Origin: Gyromitra esculenta
Lineage: Eukaryota > Ascomycota > Pezizomycetes > Pezizales > Discinaceae
DNA length: 64,000 nt
NCBI GenBank assembly: GCA_038503075.1
Contig: JBCAML010000017.1
Coordinates: 1,302,001 to 1,366,000, forward strand
Direction: 5' to 3'
The translations under genes were made by a program, and so were the position numbers. Below, one piece after another: positions 36,031 through 47,898 of the stretch; position 1 is the stretch's first letter; each line of letters opens with the position of its first letter. The notes beneath the pieces are model-generated. The model was not told where the DNA came from. It saw only the letters and a program-made list of their open reading frames with translations, and did not search any database.

Positions 36031-39000
36031 TTCATTTACGCATCCAACCCTTAGGTTATGGCGATCGCACTATCTAACCAAAAAATCCAAAACAAAACAA
36101 CCTAAATAACAAAAAACAAAAATAAAAAATAAAATAAAAAACCCAACACAGCTACCTCTTCATCTCTTATCTGCCTAAAAATAAAATAACATAATAATAA
36201 TAAAGTAACCATAAAACATAACAACATCTAAACCATCAAGCTCACAATTTGACTCTTCTCACTCCATATTTATCTCGGCCTCAATTTCTCTTCTTACTTT
36301 TCCAAATCTCCATACCCCCATTCTAGCTCCCTATCTTCCTCTTCTTTCTCCTCTCTCTCACATCGTCTATTTTTTTTAAACTTCTTCCATATCAAATTTC
36401 CGCTCTAACCCCTCTTAATATAAGAGTTCTTTAACTCCTACTTTTTTCCCCAGCTCTTCTTCTGCTTTATGTCTGGAATCAATCGTAAACATACATTCTT
36501 CTAAGATATGTTGTACGTTTTGGGTCCCCTTTCCGCATTCGCACGTGGTCCGTCTTCGCTTTTCTTAATTTTGACTCGATATGCGTTGGTCCAGATATGT
36601 CCTGTTCTGAGTCTTCCGATAATGACTTTTTGACTTCGCTCATCATCCGGGATTCTCGTTTCTTTTCGCGTTTTTGGGCTACCGTCATAGCTTTTCCCTT
36701 TTCTGGCCGTCTCCATTGTTTCGCCATTCTTCGTTGGTTTTTCGTCGCGTTCCGATGCCAGACAACATCGATATAAACCAATCCTTATCCTTGGTTTTTT
36801 CGCATCCTGCTTTGGCCAGAATATCTGCTTTTTCATTCCCAACCGTATTCGTACGAGCTTTACCCATTCGATGTTGTTATCCCTCTTGCTTTTGGCTTCG
36901 TCGATCTTCCATCTTATCCTTCTTGCCATCATTTCTCCAGCCTCCCACCTCCCTCTTCTTCACTCTCATCATCGCTTTTGGCTATCCGTCCTGATAACCG
37001 ACGTTACCCCTTTCTCCCCGCACTCTTCCATCCCCCGTTCTACCACCTTTTTTATTCCCACCATTTCTGCATCCATAATCTCCATCTCTTCTCCCATTCC
37101 ATAACTTCCTTCCCAAATTACTCCTCCCCACCTGTCGATCCTACATACCCCAACCCCTACTTTTCCTCCTTTCTTCGATCCATCGCATACATCACTACCT
37201 CTTCTCTCTCTCTTCCCTTCTTTTCCTCTGTTTCTGCGCCTCCTTATCCCCACTCCCAATCCTAATCACCAGCCTCTTCTCTTATTTTCTCTTCCCACTT
37301 TTTCTCCTTTCTTTCTATTTCCTCACACTTTTCCACCTTCTTCCATCTTCCTGATATTCTCACCTATCCTCGCTAATCCACGTCTTACCCCCCTTTTTCC
37401 CCACTTTTTAATCCCCTTCTTTCCCCACTCTTCTTCATCATTTTTCCTCCTTCTTTTTCCTCTTCTTGTTCTTTAATCTTTCTCTCGCTAACTTCCTCAT
37501 CGCGCTTTCTTTCCTTATTCATCGCTTTGATAAGAATTCTTTTTGTCTTTCGTCGAAAGTCATTGCTGCATTTGAGATCGTTTTCGACTCGAATCGCTTC
37601 CTCCCGCGTGCTTCTCAAGATCCTCCCTTGCGCATCGCTTTTCATCCGCTCGTCCATCTTATCCGCCAGCCCTTTCTGTCCCGTCCACCATACTCTCGAT
37701 CCGTAATCCATCACACTCGCGCATCCTATATACATCTTCCTCATATTTCCTACTCCGCAACCTTCCTCTCCTTTCACCAATCTTCTCATTTTTGCCACTA
37801 CATTCTCGCTTTTCTTCACCTTAATATCTACATGACTCTTAAAATTTAGCTTTCTCTATCCACCCACACTCCCAACCATCTCATCACCTTACTTTCTTCT
37901 TTTCCCATACTCTTTGTACAGAAACTTTTCTTCTTCCTCCATTTCTTTTTCCTTTCCTACCTTATCCATTCCAATTTATCCTCTGCAAATTTGACGTCGT
38001 TTTCCTCCGCCCACTTGTATGCTTCTGCCATCAATTTTTCCCTCTCTCTATGACTTCCTCCCAATCATCTCCAAAGAATTACCATCGTAATATCATCGAT
38101 AAAGGTTGGAATGATTGCGTCGCATGTGTTCTTCGCAAAGATTTCTCCATTTGTTCAAGTAGCGGTGCTATATATGTATTAAATAAAGCAGCGATATCGG
38201 CTCCTTGTGGATTCCTGTATCCACTTTCTCCCACTCCGCTTCTCTACCATCAAACCTTACTTTGACTTCTCTATCTTTCATAAAACTAGCTCTTCTTCAA
38301 CTCCTACTGCTCGCATTCTGTTGCCTAGTCTTTTCCTCGCCACATTCTAATGCCTGGTCGATATCCGCCGCTACTATCATCACCTTCTTTCCCTCTTTCG
38401 CTTCTCTCAGCCAGCGTCCACCCACGCATTCCTCTCGCCCTCTGCCCTTTCTTCCTCCCCATCGCCACTTACGCATTTTTCCTTTTCCTCAACTCTCCTT
38501 CTAATTCTTCCCTCCACTATCTTTTCGAGTACCTTTCAATGTATTGAGAGGAGAGACCGCCTATAGCCTTCTGGTGTCGTATAGTCTCCTTTCGGTTTGG
38601 GTATGATCGCCCAATCGCTTTTCTCCATAGCTGTTGCTCTTCGAAGCGATCACATTCATCCCTTCAACTAGTTTGTCTGTATGTCGCCCAGTTTTTAAGA
38701 ACCTCAGCAGTATTCCGTCTGGTCCGCCTTTTTATTCCCGAGTTTATTGTGTCTTCGACTTCTTTTTCCGTTACCTCCGATAACTGACCTTTCTATTGTT
38801 GCGCTTCGCTCCTGTCTCGTTTCCGCTTTTTTAAAAGTTTACTTCAAGTAGCCTTTTCTTTTCTTGGAAGCTGTCGGCGCGCGTATTCGTTTCTTTGTTT
38901 CTGGCATTTTCGCGTATATCCTTTCGATTGAGCGACCTCCACACCGTCCACATTTCACTCTAACTCTACCTCTCCTATGCCTATCCCACATTTTCTTCTT

Positions 39001-39275
39001 TTTCTTTCTTATCAATTTGAACAGTCCGTTTCTTTCTTTTTTTCCATTTTATCTGCTCCTCTTCTTTCTATTCCCCCTTTCCTTTCTTTCGCCCACCTCC
39101 GACACTTCGTCACTTCTTTTCTCTTTTCCTTTACTTCCTTATCGAACCATTTTTTGCTTCTCCACATCATCCTCGCCTCCCGTATCCCTTCCCTCATCGT
39201 CCGCTACTTCCGTTAAGATCCGCAATGCTCTCAATTCTTTCCCTCGATTGCTTCTTCCCATGCTAGCCTCTTTCT

Positions 39276-40033
39276 CTAACCACATGGCTTCCGCTTTCTT
39301 TGACCTCCTCCGTCTGCTTTCTTCAGATTCCATCGTTTGCTGAGGGAGTTCGATACCCTGTCCGCTTCGTTCGCATACGTGATCTCGATTGTTGCATGAT
39401 CTGATCCGGTGTCCTTTTCTTCTACGATTTGCCAGTTACACTTCCTCACCATATTTTCTAACACCCATGTTAGATCCAACACCGATTTGTCGTGTCCTCT
39501 TCTTCTCGTGATTCTGTCAATTTCGTTTAGCAATACTAATTCTTTTGCATCTACTACCTTCATTATCATTTCCTCCCTTATGCTATCTCTCTCCGTATCC
39601 CATAGTGCTCCTTTCGCATTGAAGTCACCTAGTACCATTAAATCTACTCCCTGTCCTACCCTCTTTCCATTCTTCCATACACCATCCTTTTCTTTTCTTG
39701 TTGCTTTGATTGTATATGCTTGCAGATCCTCGCGTCCGCCTTTTTTCATCCGAACGTCCATAATACTCGCATCCCAGTGGTCCCACAAGTCATCTCGTAT
39801 TGTATATTTTAGTCCACTGTCTTTTCTTACCATCCACATTACCCTTCCACTCTCTTCCCCCTTCCTTGTTTATACACGATTTCGTATCCGTTGTGTCCGA
39901 CGGTGAATTGATTGTTTCCTACGTCAGTTATTCCGTTTACCTTTTTCCCTCTGCCTTTATTCCCTATCCATGGTTCTTGTATCGCAATTATGTCCGCGCT
40001 AAGACTGTCGTCCATGAGATTTTCGTATAACAT
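39276..40033 (-). pseudogene. LINE endonuclease-domain fragments
   Basis: Two overlapping minus-strand frames (40033-39839 and 39839-39276) carry the exonuclease-endonuclease-phosphatase fold motifs QEPW, GDFNA and SDHATI. In an active element this domain nicks the target. The frame change near 39839 shows decay. Confidence 0.82.
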
Positions 40034-40156
40034 TCGCTGATCGGTTGCAATTATGTTGAATTATCGTCACCCCCTCTCCTCGTCCCTAGTCCTTCATTTT
40101 TGTCGTATCGATTCATTACTTCCTTTTCGGTTGGGGGCTATTTCCTCGAATACCTC

Positions 40157-40357
40157 TCATCTGTGGTCCCACGTCGAATGGCCGATCCCATCGCACTCTC
40201 CGCATTTTTTGGCGTTCCTGCACCGCCACCACCTGTGTCCCTTTTCCTGGCACTTATTGCATTCTAGTTTAGCTGAGGTCATACCGTTTTGGGTGAATTC
40301 TCTCATCCATACGCGTATTGTCCTTGTGGCCAGATACCGTATATCCTTCCTCATCAC
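40157..40357 (-). pseudogene. ORF1 zinc-knuckle fragment of the LINE
   Basis: This fragment shows two CCHC-type knuckles in tandem (CNKCQEKGHRWWRC and CGECDGIGHSTWDH), typical of the nucleic-acid-binding end of Tad1/I-clade ORF1 proteins. It is a remnant within the larger element and is out of frame with the pieces on either side. Confidence 0.8.
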
Positions 40358-42165
40358 GAGATCGATACTGCGCTCTTTGTGATCTTCTCCCTCTCGATGC
40401 GCTTCGCAACGCGCACTACTACTGCTTGTGCTCTGCCGTCCGGTTTCATGTCCCTGATATCGCTAGCCATCTTGGCTTCTTCATGATCTTAACTCCCCAC
40501 GCTTTCTCCAACAATTCCTGATACCTTCCACGTTATCCTTCCACTCACTTACGTTTCAACCCCGAACGACTATTCCTGCCCATGTATCGAGTGCTCTGGC
40601 CTTGATGTTTCTTTCCCCAAGTTTGTTGACAATTTGTCCTCTATTTTCTCCTTTATTGATGACGATCTTCGCTCACCCTTCATCGTAACATTCACTTTCT
40701 GGATCTTGTCCGCCTCTACAGCCTTCACTCATTACCTCTTCCTGGCAAGATCTTGCCTCCTTCCTTGGTTGTTAGCTTTTGCTACTACCACAGCGGCGTT
40801 GTTCTCTCTCGTTCGCTCGCTCTCCTTCTCCACCATCTTCTTCCTGGCGCCGTTTTAAATTTCTTTATCGCTATTTCTTTCTCTCGGTTCACCTGTTTCC
40901 ATTCTGATGAGGCAGGCGCTGTTCTAGCTATGTCCGCATAGCTAAACTTCCGGTATTGGTCCATGCTAGCTGCTTGTTGCGATTTCGCTGGTGGTCAGAC
41001 GGCGCAATTGGCATTGACGCGCAGATTGTCGTCAGATTGGTGTTGGCGTGTCTTCCTGACTCGCCCTTCCAGATCTAACCTCCCTTTTCAACTCTTCTAC
41101 TTCTCTTCCTAGCCCATATATCCGTTTTTCCATCCTTTCCATCCGCTCTTCTATCGTCCCTCTATTCCTAACCGATGGTTCTCCCTCTCTCCTGTCCGCC
41201 CTTTCGATTTCCTCTCTCCCTTTTCCTTTGTCAACGCGTAATGCGCGCAAACTTACTTGCAAGCGCGATCATCGCTCCGCGATTGCCCTCTTAGTATTTT
41301 TTATCACCCCGACACTTCCAATCTTGCCGTTTGCCGTATTCTGTTCTTTTCCTCCTACATCGTTCATACCTCTTTTCCTTTTCTCCTTCTTTTCTCCCCT
41401 CGCTCTTTCTACCTCACCTTCCAAAGCTCTTCCTTATCTCCCCCGTTCTCGTTTCCCTCCGCTCCTCTTGTACTCCTCCGTAACCTCCTTAACCATCTCC
41501 TCCCATACTTTTTCCTCTATTTCGCTCAACCACTCATCTTCCATTTCTACATCTTCTTTTTTCCCTTCCTTCTTGTCTTTCTCCGCTTTTTCCTCTACTT
41601 CCCTTTTCCTCTTTTCTTCTGTTCCTCCTCCTTCTCCTTTTCCTCCATATACTCCTTCATTATCTTGGTTTGTGCCATTTCCTCCTCATGGATTCTGTCT
41701 TCCTCCTTATACGCCTCGCAAGACTTCCCGCAAAGCGTGCATCTCATCGTTCTCGTATCCTTCATGGCGTTCGATTTTCGCCGTATACCGATTGTGTTGG
41801 CGTTTTTCTCCACTCTCCTCCTCCTCGCTCTCCGTATCGCTGTCGATTTCCATTACCTCAACTTCCTCCTCCTTTCTTCTTCCCTTTTCCTCGTTCTCTT
41901 CCTCGTTGTCCCACTTTGTTCTCTCAATAAACTTCTCCTCGATTTCGATCATCCTTTTGGCTGTTCTTCGCTCTCGTTTCCTGCACGTACCACTCGCTCC
42001 TCCCAACGGGGTGCGTAAGATCTGGTCCCGCAAATGTTCTTCCGTAAAAGTGGTGGGGCTTGGATGTCGCGCACTTATTCTTCCACCATACTTCTTTGTA
42101 CTTAACTCCATTCTTGTTCGCGTCCTGTTGACAATGGTTTAGTTCCACGCTGGTTACACTCATTT

Positions 42166-43837
42166 TCCTTATCGTATCCGATAGCTTTATCGATTTCTTC
42201 TTATCTTATCGGGACCTTATCTTGTTTTAATCCTGATCTTATCCAGGATGTCGCTAAGATCTTATCGCTGTCCAATCGGATCTAGTCTCTTCCGAGAGTG
42301 CTCTGGTAGTCTTGGCGACAAGGTGATGTGTTGTCCCCGTATGGGTAAGGGTTCGAATTTCCTCCGATGATCGCCAAAGTTTTATCTAATTAGAGGATTT
42401 TCGCTATCTCTTCTTTAATAAAGGCCCAGGCTTTGGGTCTGAACATAAAGCTAGTCAATAGCTTATCTGGTTGTGGAGATACTTGCTAAAAACCCGAAAA
42501 TTGGTTGAGAATGGGCCAATTTTGGTGGGGTTGCCACTCAGAAAACCGTTGTGAGAACACCAAAAACCGCAAAAAGTGAGTTGGATTTTCGCAGGTGGGT
42601 ATAGTAATAGAGATTTGTCTGCTGATTTCGAATATATGCCTGGTTTGTTGTTTGGACCGTTGGTTGTTGAGTTATTTTCAAAAATTCGTCCTGTCGTGGT
42701 TGTTGTCGCTTTCGGTGGTTGTATGTTTCTGGGGGATGACTTGAAAAAAAAAAATACTAAAATATCGAGGGATTTAAATAAAGGAGACTTAATAACAATA
42801 CAAAACTATTGTTCCTGAGGGCTCTAAGAGGAAGATTGAGTGTTGCCAGTTCAGGTAGCTGCTGATTGGCTTAAACGAACTTTCGTTAAATATGTTCATT
42901 ATATATCACTCGATTTTTTCAATATAAAAATTTTGGCAGGAAAGTGTGTAGCCTACGGAAGTAGCCGACTTCGTCAACAATACCCCTAAATGACAAAGAT
43001 AAACTAAAGAAGGGCTTGTTTAGTATTATATATAGTTCCCCGGGCACATATAGAGATTAAACCCATGTGATATCTAACTGGTTAGTAAGGTACCTACATG
43101 CACACTCTTCCCAGGACTTAACCAATGATATGTCATGAAAGACACAACACAGAAATAAGATGGCGGCCATGTTAATAGTTGGTGCACGTGCCAATAGGTA
43201 ATTTGAGTCAGAGGAAGTTTATAACTAAACCTAACAGCGTAACTTTTACTATTTCAACGTGCGTCTCCTCCATTTCATTCGGGGAATTAACTCTAAGGCC
43301 CGAATTAAATTTATCTTGTCGAATGGCTACTTGAGGGACTGAAGAAGAAATTGTCTCTTAGATCGACTATAACGCAGCGAATCGCAGTTGTCCCCTCGTT
43401 CGGCACGACGAATAACCACAAGTACAGACGACACGGAAAATATTGAATCTATAGAAGCAGTTAAGCCTAGAGATCAGCAAAAAAAGAAAACTATACGTGG
43501 GATTGGCTACCTGACTAAATGTTTGACATTAGCTGAGCGCATGATATTGTACGATCGCTAACACCAGAGACCAGAATCCAGTTGCGCTCATATCGGACAT
43601 CAAATTACGTGCTATGAACAGTAGAGAGAAGGTGCAGCTCTACTTTTGCGGAAAGGAAAAGAAAAGGGAGAACAGTGAACAAGTTGATCTACATAAACGC
43701 AGTTTCCGAACCCTCGATCGTACTCTGCCTCTACAGCGCGAGGAAATGCATCAATATACAAATTGCCCATGCAAGTGGAGTGGTAAAAGAGATGCGTAAA
43801 TGAAATTTACTTACTTACTTACTAAATGGTAAAAGAC
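42166..43837. other. Gene-free stretch, possible LINE 5' region and tRNA-like segment
   Basis: No gene is supported. The first 250 bp may be the 5' UTR of the LINE and include a tRNA-like segment at 42313-42376. A tetranucleotide run (TTAC, four units) lies near 43809-43825. Confidence 0.5.
42313..42376 (+). other. tRNA-like fossil or Pol III-type box
   Basis: TGGCGA (42313-42318) pairs perfectly with TCGCCA (42371-42376) as an acceptor-like stem. GGGTTCGAATT between them matches a Pol III B box / T-arm loop. At 64 nt it is too short and lacks a clear D arm and anticodon stem, so it is not called as a tRNA gene. It could be a SINE head or the 5' end of the neighbouring LINE. Confidence 0.3.
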
Positions 43838-44656
43838 ACAAAATGATGCATTTCCCAGGGACGTGTGTTGTAAATGTATCTACTAATGCCTTTCCTGATG
43901 CCTTTCCCACTAATTGATGCTTTTACTGATGCCTTTCCCAATAATTGATGCTTCTACTGATGCCTTTCCTAGTAGTTGATCCATTTACTGATGCTTTTCC
44001 CTAGAAAGGCACTAGTAAAAGCATCGGGAAAAGTGTAGGGGGCAGTGTAGGGGAAAGGTATTGTTGAAAGGTGGCCCAAAGGCACGTGATTCTTTAGTGT
44101 CATGGGGCTCTGCAACGAACTAGTGACTGTATATATTTAGTGCTCTCTACGTTTTCTTCTTCGTTCTTCTCTTTCGATGACTAGACAATATAGAATTCTA
44201 TTATTGATAAACTACTCTCTCGTGCTCTCCCTTTGAATGTCAACAGGTATTAGGAAAGGCATCAATAAAAGCATCAAAATACAAATTCCCCCCAAAAAGG
44301 AGATTTAAATAGCGGCTAATTAGCCATAACATGTATGATTAGGTAGTATAAATGATAAGAGCCTTCCCTTAGTAATAAAAGGCCTGGATGGATAGGTAGG
44401 AGGATCTGAGTTTAAACCCTCTGGAATCTATTCTTTTTGGGTACAAATTTTACAAATTTTAGTGTGGGAAAAGGGTGGGAAAAGGGATAAAAAAAGGTAC
44501 CTTAAACCTATAGGCAATATTAGGTGGGAAATGGGGGGAGAGACATAGGAAAGGCATCTTTTTTTCCCTAACTACACATTTACTGATGCCGTTACTGATG
44601 CCGTTACTGATACATTTGCTGATACTTTTACTGATGCATTTCCCAGCGCTCTAGAG
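43838..44656. repeat. GATGC(T/C)TTT tandem and inverted repeat block
   Basis: A 31-bp unit (TTGATGCTTTTACTGATGCC then TTTCCCAATAA-like) is repeated about three times at 43911-44002, preceded by shorter CTGATGCCTTTCC units from 43885. Inverted copies follow (AAAGGCACTAGTAAAAGCAT at 44005, GGAAAGGCATCAATAAAAGC at 44253) and forward copies return at 44583-44645. The motif TGATGCATTTCCCAG occurs at both outer ends in direct orientation. It may be the subterminal array of an unknown element. A solo LTR is inserted inside. Confidence 0.7.
44062..44245. mobile_element. Solo LTR, 184 bp, with perfect 5-bp target duplication
   Basis: The element begins TGTTGA and ends TCAACA, the TG...CA termini of retroviral-type LTRs. 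It is flanked by an exact GGTAT duplication (44057-44061 and 44246-44250), the size made by LTR-retrotransposon integrases. Inside are a TATA-like stretch (GTATATATTTAG near 44128) and a CT-rich segment. No internal coding region or second LTR is present, so the rest of the element was lost by LTR-LTR recombination. Family (Copia or Gypsy) cannot be decided from one LTR. Confidence 0.9.
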
Positions 44657-47600
44657 TGCTCTGACACCTCTTGATATGCCGACAGCGCTTCATGTACTGC
44701 GAGATACTTCATCGCCTTGTCTCTTCCTGCTACTTCAAATATCTTCTACCAGGAATCACTTATCTCGATGTAAATTTGTGGCATATTAGAGGTGACTATA
44801 AACCATTTGGTAACCGTCTATGTACTTAGAGAAATGGCATTTCGAAGTTGATAAATATGAGTCCTAGGTCAATCAGCTTCAGTCTAACGGGTCGTTAGCC
44901 TATTAATTTTACCCTACTTAGGCCATCCTATTCGTATTCTTACTATCTGTTAACTAGTCTCCAAGACGGTTCCCCATCATCGCTAGAGACGCACTGCGAA
45001 ACTATTCTGAGCATATCTGATAAGCGATGGGCTAAATCTATGTGATAAAAACTTGGTAAAATTCCTGCGGTACCTACTAGCTACGAGGTTAGCCCACAAA
45101 GCTCCCATAATTTCCCATGAACATCTAAGTTAAGACCGTCATTGAAGGAATCGGCATCATACTAATTATTAAATTAAATATTACTGTCTTCGCTGCATTA
45201 TCAATTATCTAATCAATAGAGCCACCAAGCTCCCTGTTTCTTAGATGCGTGATCGGTTTCCTCTAGACTGCGATGGTCGTAGCTAGCAACCAGGACGCTT
45301 ACCCCGGTTACTCGTCGCATGAGGGCATCGATGGAAGTCGATAAACCTCTAGCCAGGAGATAATTACTCTAATCTGTATTTAATCTGCCAAGGACCGGGG
45401 TGGGAAATTAAAGTATCTGCAGAGATAGAAAAAAAAAGGTTTCAAGATCATCAATATCCCTGTCTGTTGCTAGAGTAGCAGACATGGGTGATGCTACTAC
45501 ACAGCCTAACTACCGGAGTAAATAATAACTGTGACTCAGGTCGGTATCGGCGATTGGCTAAATCTACTATACATGCACTTATAGTTCTCGGTCTTGGTGC
45601 TTGGCGGTTTGGTATTAATTGGTGGATCGCGTATATAAGACTTGTTGCAAATTTTCGAGTCGATCCTTCTAGTAGATGGGATTGTTTGCTTTGCTTCTTG
45701 ATGCCTGCTATTTTCTTGCTTTGATAGGCGATCGCTCGATGGATAGACCTTTCGGTACGCTTAATTTCCTGGCCGTGGGAATCTAATGCTCCTACTCGAG
45801 GGAATAGTAACTTGCAATAGAGTTGGGTAATGGCTGGCTAGTTAAGCGAGCTATAATATTATCCAGATAAAGCGAAATATTGGAAAGTGGGATGGCATAC
45901 AGACATAGCACAATTTCGCATGATCTGTAAAAATACTGGGGATTTAGATATCGAAATAGTTAAAACTGACCATAGACGTTGGAGTCCCTTCTACAGCAAT
46001 AAGCATTCCACCGCCTTTCACCAATTATCACTCGCGGATATCTAACGCTAGAAAAAACTCACTAAGCCAAACACAGCCAACCACAGAATCTCGCTTCCCG
46101 CAACCTAAACCACATTTATTAGAACGTAGGACCAACAAGGGTTGGCGGTAAAATTGTATCGTTTCTACCTAGTCCTCGTGTACAACGTAGCTGGCCGTGT
46201 TACATCGGGAGGGTTTTTGTTTTGTGTTCCGAACCCTGCGACTATACAGTCAAGGATAAATGGGCCGAGCAGAGTTTTAAACTACAAATGCCTTGCGATC
46301 AGCCTTGCTACTTGGGCACTCCCCTTACACATAACTGATTGTCATAAATAGTATGCATCGAGTCCGGTTTCTGTAGGGTAGGCTCAACGGTTGCACATAG
46401 AGAGTACTAGGCATATGTATTCGTAGCTTTAAATAACCGTAGCCATGGTAGTATTTTATTACCACCACATCTGATATAAAACCGATCCGGTTAGTGGTAT
46501 AATGGAGTCAATATATAATACGTGGCACGAGCCTTACACTTGATTTTCTACCCCCAGTGTCACCAGGTACAAACCCGTACTCTAATTATGTCTATAAACA
46601 CAACCCGCCAACACCATAAAACCCGTGTATCACGGTTAACGCATCGATCGCAATAAAGCGTTCTCACATACCGTACTCAGTGATGAAATAGCACTCTAGC
46701 AACCTACCATGATATTCAGAGTCGCGAATCCGCCACACCCCCCTTTCCGCGATCTACAAACACCTCCCTGGGACCTGGGACCTGGGATTTTATCTTTAGT
46801 AGCCTTTGAACCACGATAAGAGATGGTTGAGAATAAGACACGTATCTTCCGTAGTTCGGCACCCAAACGAAACGGTAATGTTTCTGCAGGGATATATGTC
46901 ATGGGGGTGTGTGTGAACTCCGCCTCTACGCAGCTACCACCAATGCGCGCCATCTTAATCGCATCGCGATGCTACCCGAGCAATACAACTCGGGTGGCAA
47001 TTGCACGGCTGCTTCGTTCAAGGGTTTGTGGAGCGCCCACGTTTAATGAGTAGAACTGTATATTTGCGGTTTCCGAGGAAAGCAGATCGTATGGGGCGAA
47101 TTAACGCCTGGTATGAGATTAAGCCTACAGCGCACGGTATCTGGCCTTTGTAAGAGCTGGGAGAGGTGGGTTTTGGGTTTGGTGTTTGATTAGTTATTGT
47201 TTGTGATATTTTTTTGGGGGTGGTGTGTTTTCATATTCTAAATTGGGAATATAACATCCTGACGAATCACCAACGAGCTCATGGATTTTTTCCCCGCTGC
47301 TCGGTTTTGCTAGCGAAGAATGGAACTTTAGTACAGAACACTGAGATTAATAAAGTGCAGATTTAGGTAACACGGGCTGTGTGCAATTGATCAACCTATC
47401 TTGATAAGCCCGTCGGAAGTTTTGTACTAGTATGTATTGAAAGTCAATATCGGCTATCTGTAGTCTATAGAATAACTCTATCTTAATACCTAGCTAAGAC
47501 ATCCACATAGATCGCTACTTTAATTTCATATCACAGGAGATGGTTTCTGTAGCTGTACAGCGAGTGATGCTAAATGATGCGGTCTCGGAGTTCGGCTCTT

Positions 47601-47898
47601 ACTGCATATGCATAAATCCCCCCGTTTGGCTGCATGGGTGAGTGCGCTAATTTATCCGATTGAGTCGTGTCTTGCCCCTTGAGTCAAAGCGACCAAAACC
47701 TTGTTTTTTCTGCTGGCTTGGCCATTACCACTACATAATGAATTGCACTTAAACCGATGGATGGAGCGATCGATGAATTAATAAAACAGACAGGCTTAGT
47801 ACTTTATAAGAAGTGAAGTAGAAAGAAATATAATTGAAAGAGCGATTTCCCGCCCATTGCCATATAATATTACAAATAGCCCTCCTTTTTTATTTTGT
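44657..47898. other. Gene-free stretch
   Basis: No supported gene in 3.2 kb. Small structures are three tandem CTGGGAC units at about 46775-46794 and a 7-bp-stem hairpin (ACCCGAG/CTCGGGT) at 46974-46995. The part next to 47898 is the 3' side of the GPI-protein gene. Confidence 0.55.

Larger units (their letters stand above)
36012..42165 (-). mobile_element. Decayed Tad1-like LINE (non-LTR retrotransposon)
   Basis: Reading the minus strand from 42163, pieces of a two-ORF LINE appear in the right order but in shifting frames. A gag-like ORF1 begins at 42163 (acidic and coiled segments) and ends in CCHC knuckles near 40157-40357 (CNKCQEKGH, CGECDGIGH). The AP-type endonuclease follows (IIAIQEPW near 39970; LGDFNAKGALWD and SDHATI in 39276-39839). 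The reverse transcriptase palm shows NPQGADIAALF near 38200 and FIDD at 38092-38103. Then come a thumb/connection segment (37385-37819) and an RNase H domain with DGS, E, TDS and GNEKAD (about 37250-36780). Many frameshifts and stops make it inactive. The coding strand is strongly purine-rich. A run of TAG triplets at 36013-36030 may be the 3' terminal repeat. Confidence 0.88.

Noticed and set aside
41228..42142. Plus-strand Phe/Ser/Leu-rich frames of 253 and 304 aa
   Set aside because: Antisense shadow of purine-rich LINE ORF1.
46485..46520. A-box-like GGTTAGTGGTATAATGG resembling a tRNA
   Set aside because: No B box (GGTTCRANNCC) or acceptor stem at the required distance.
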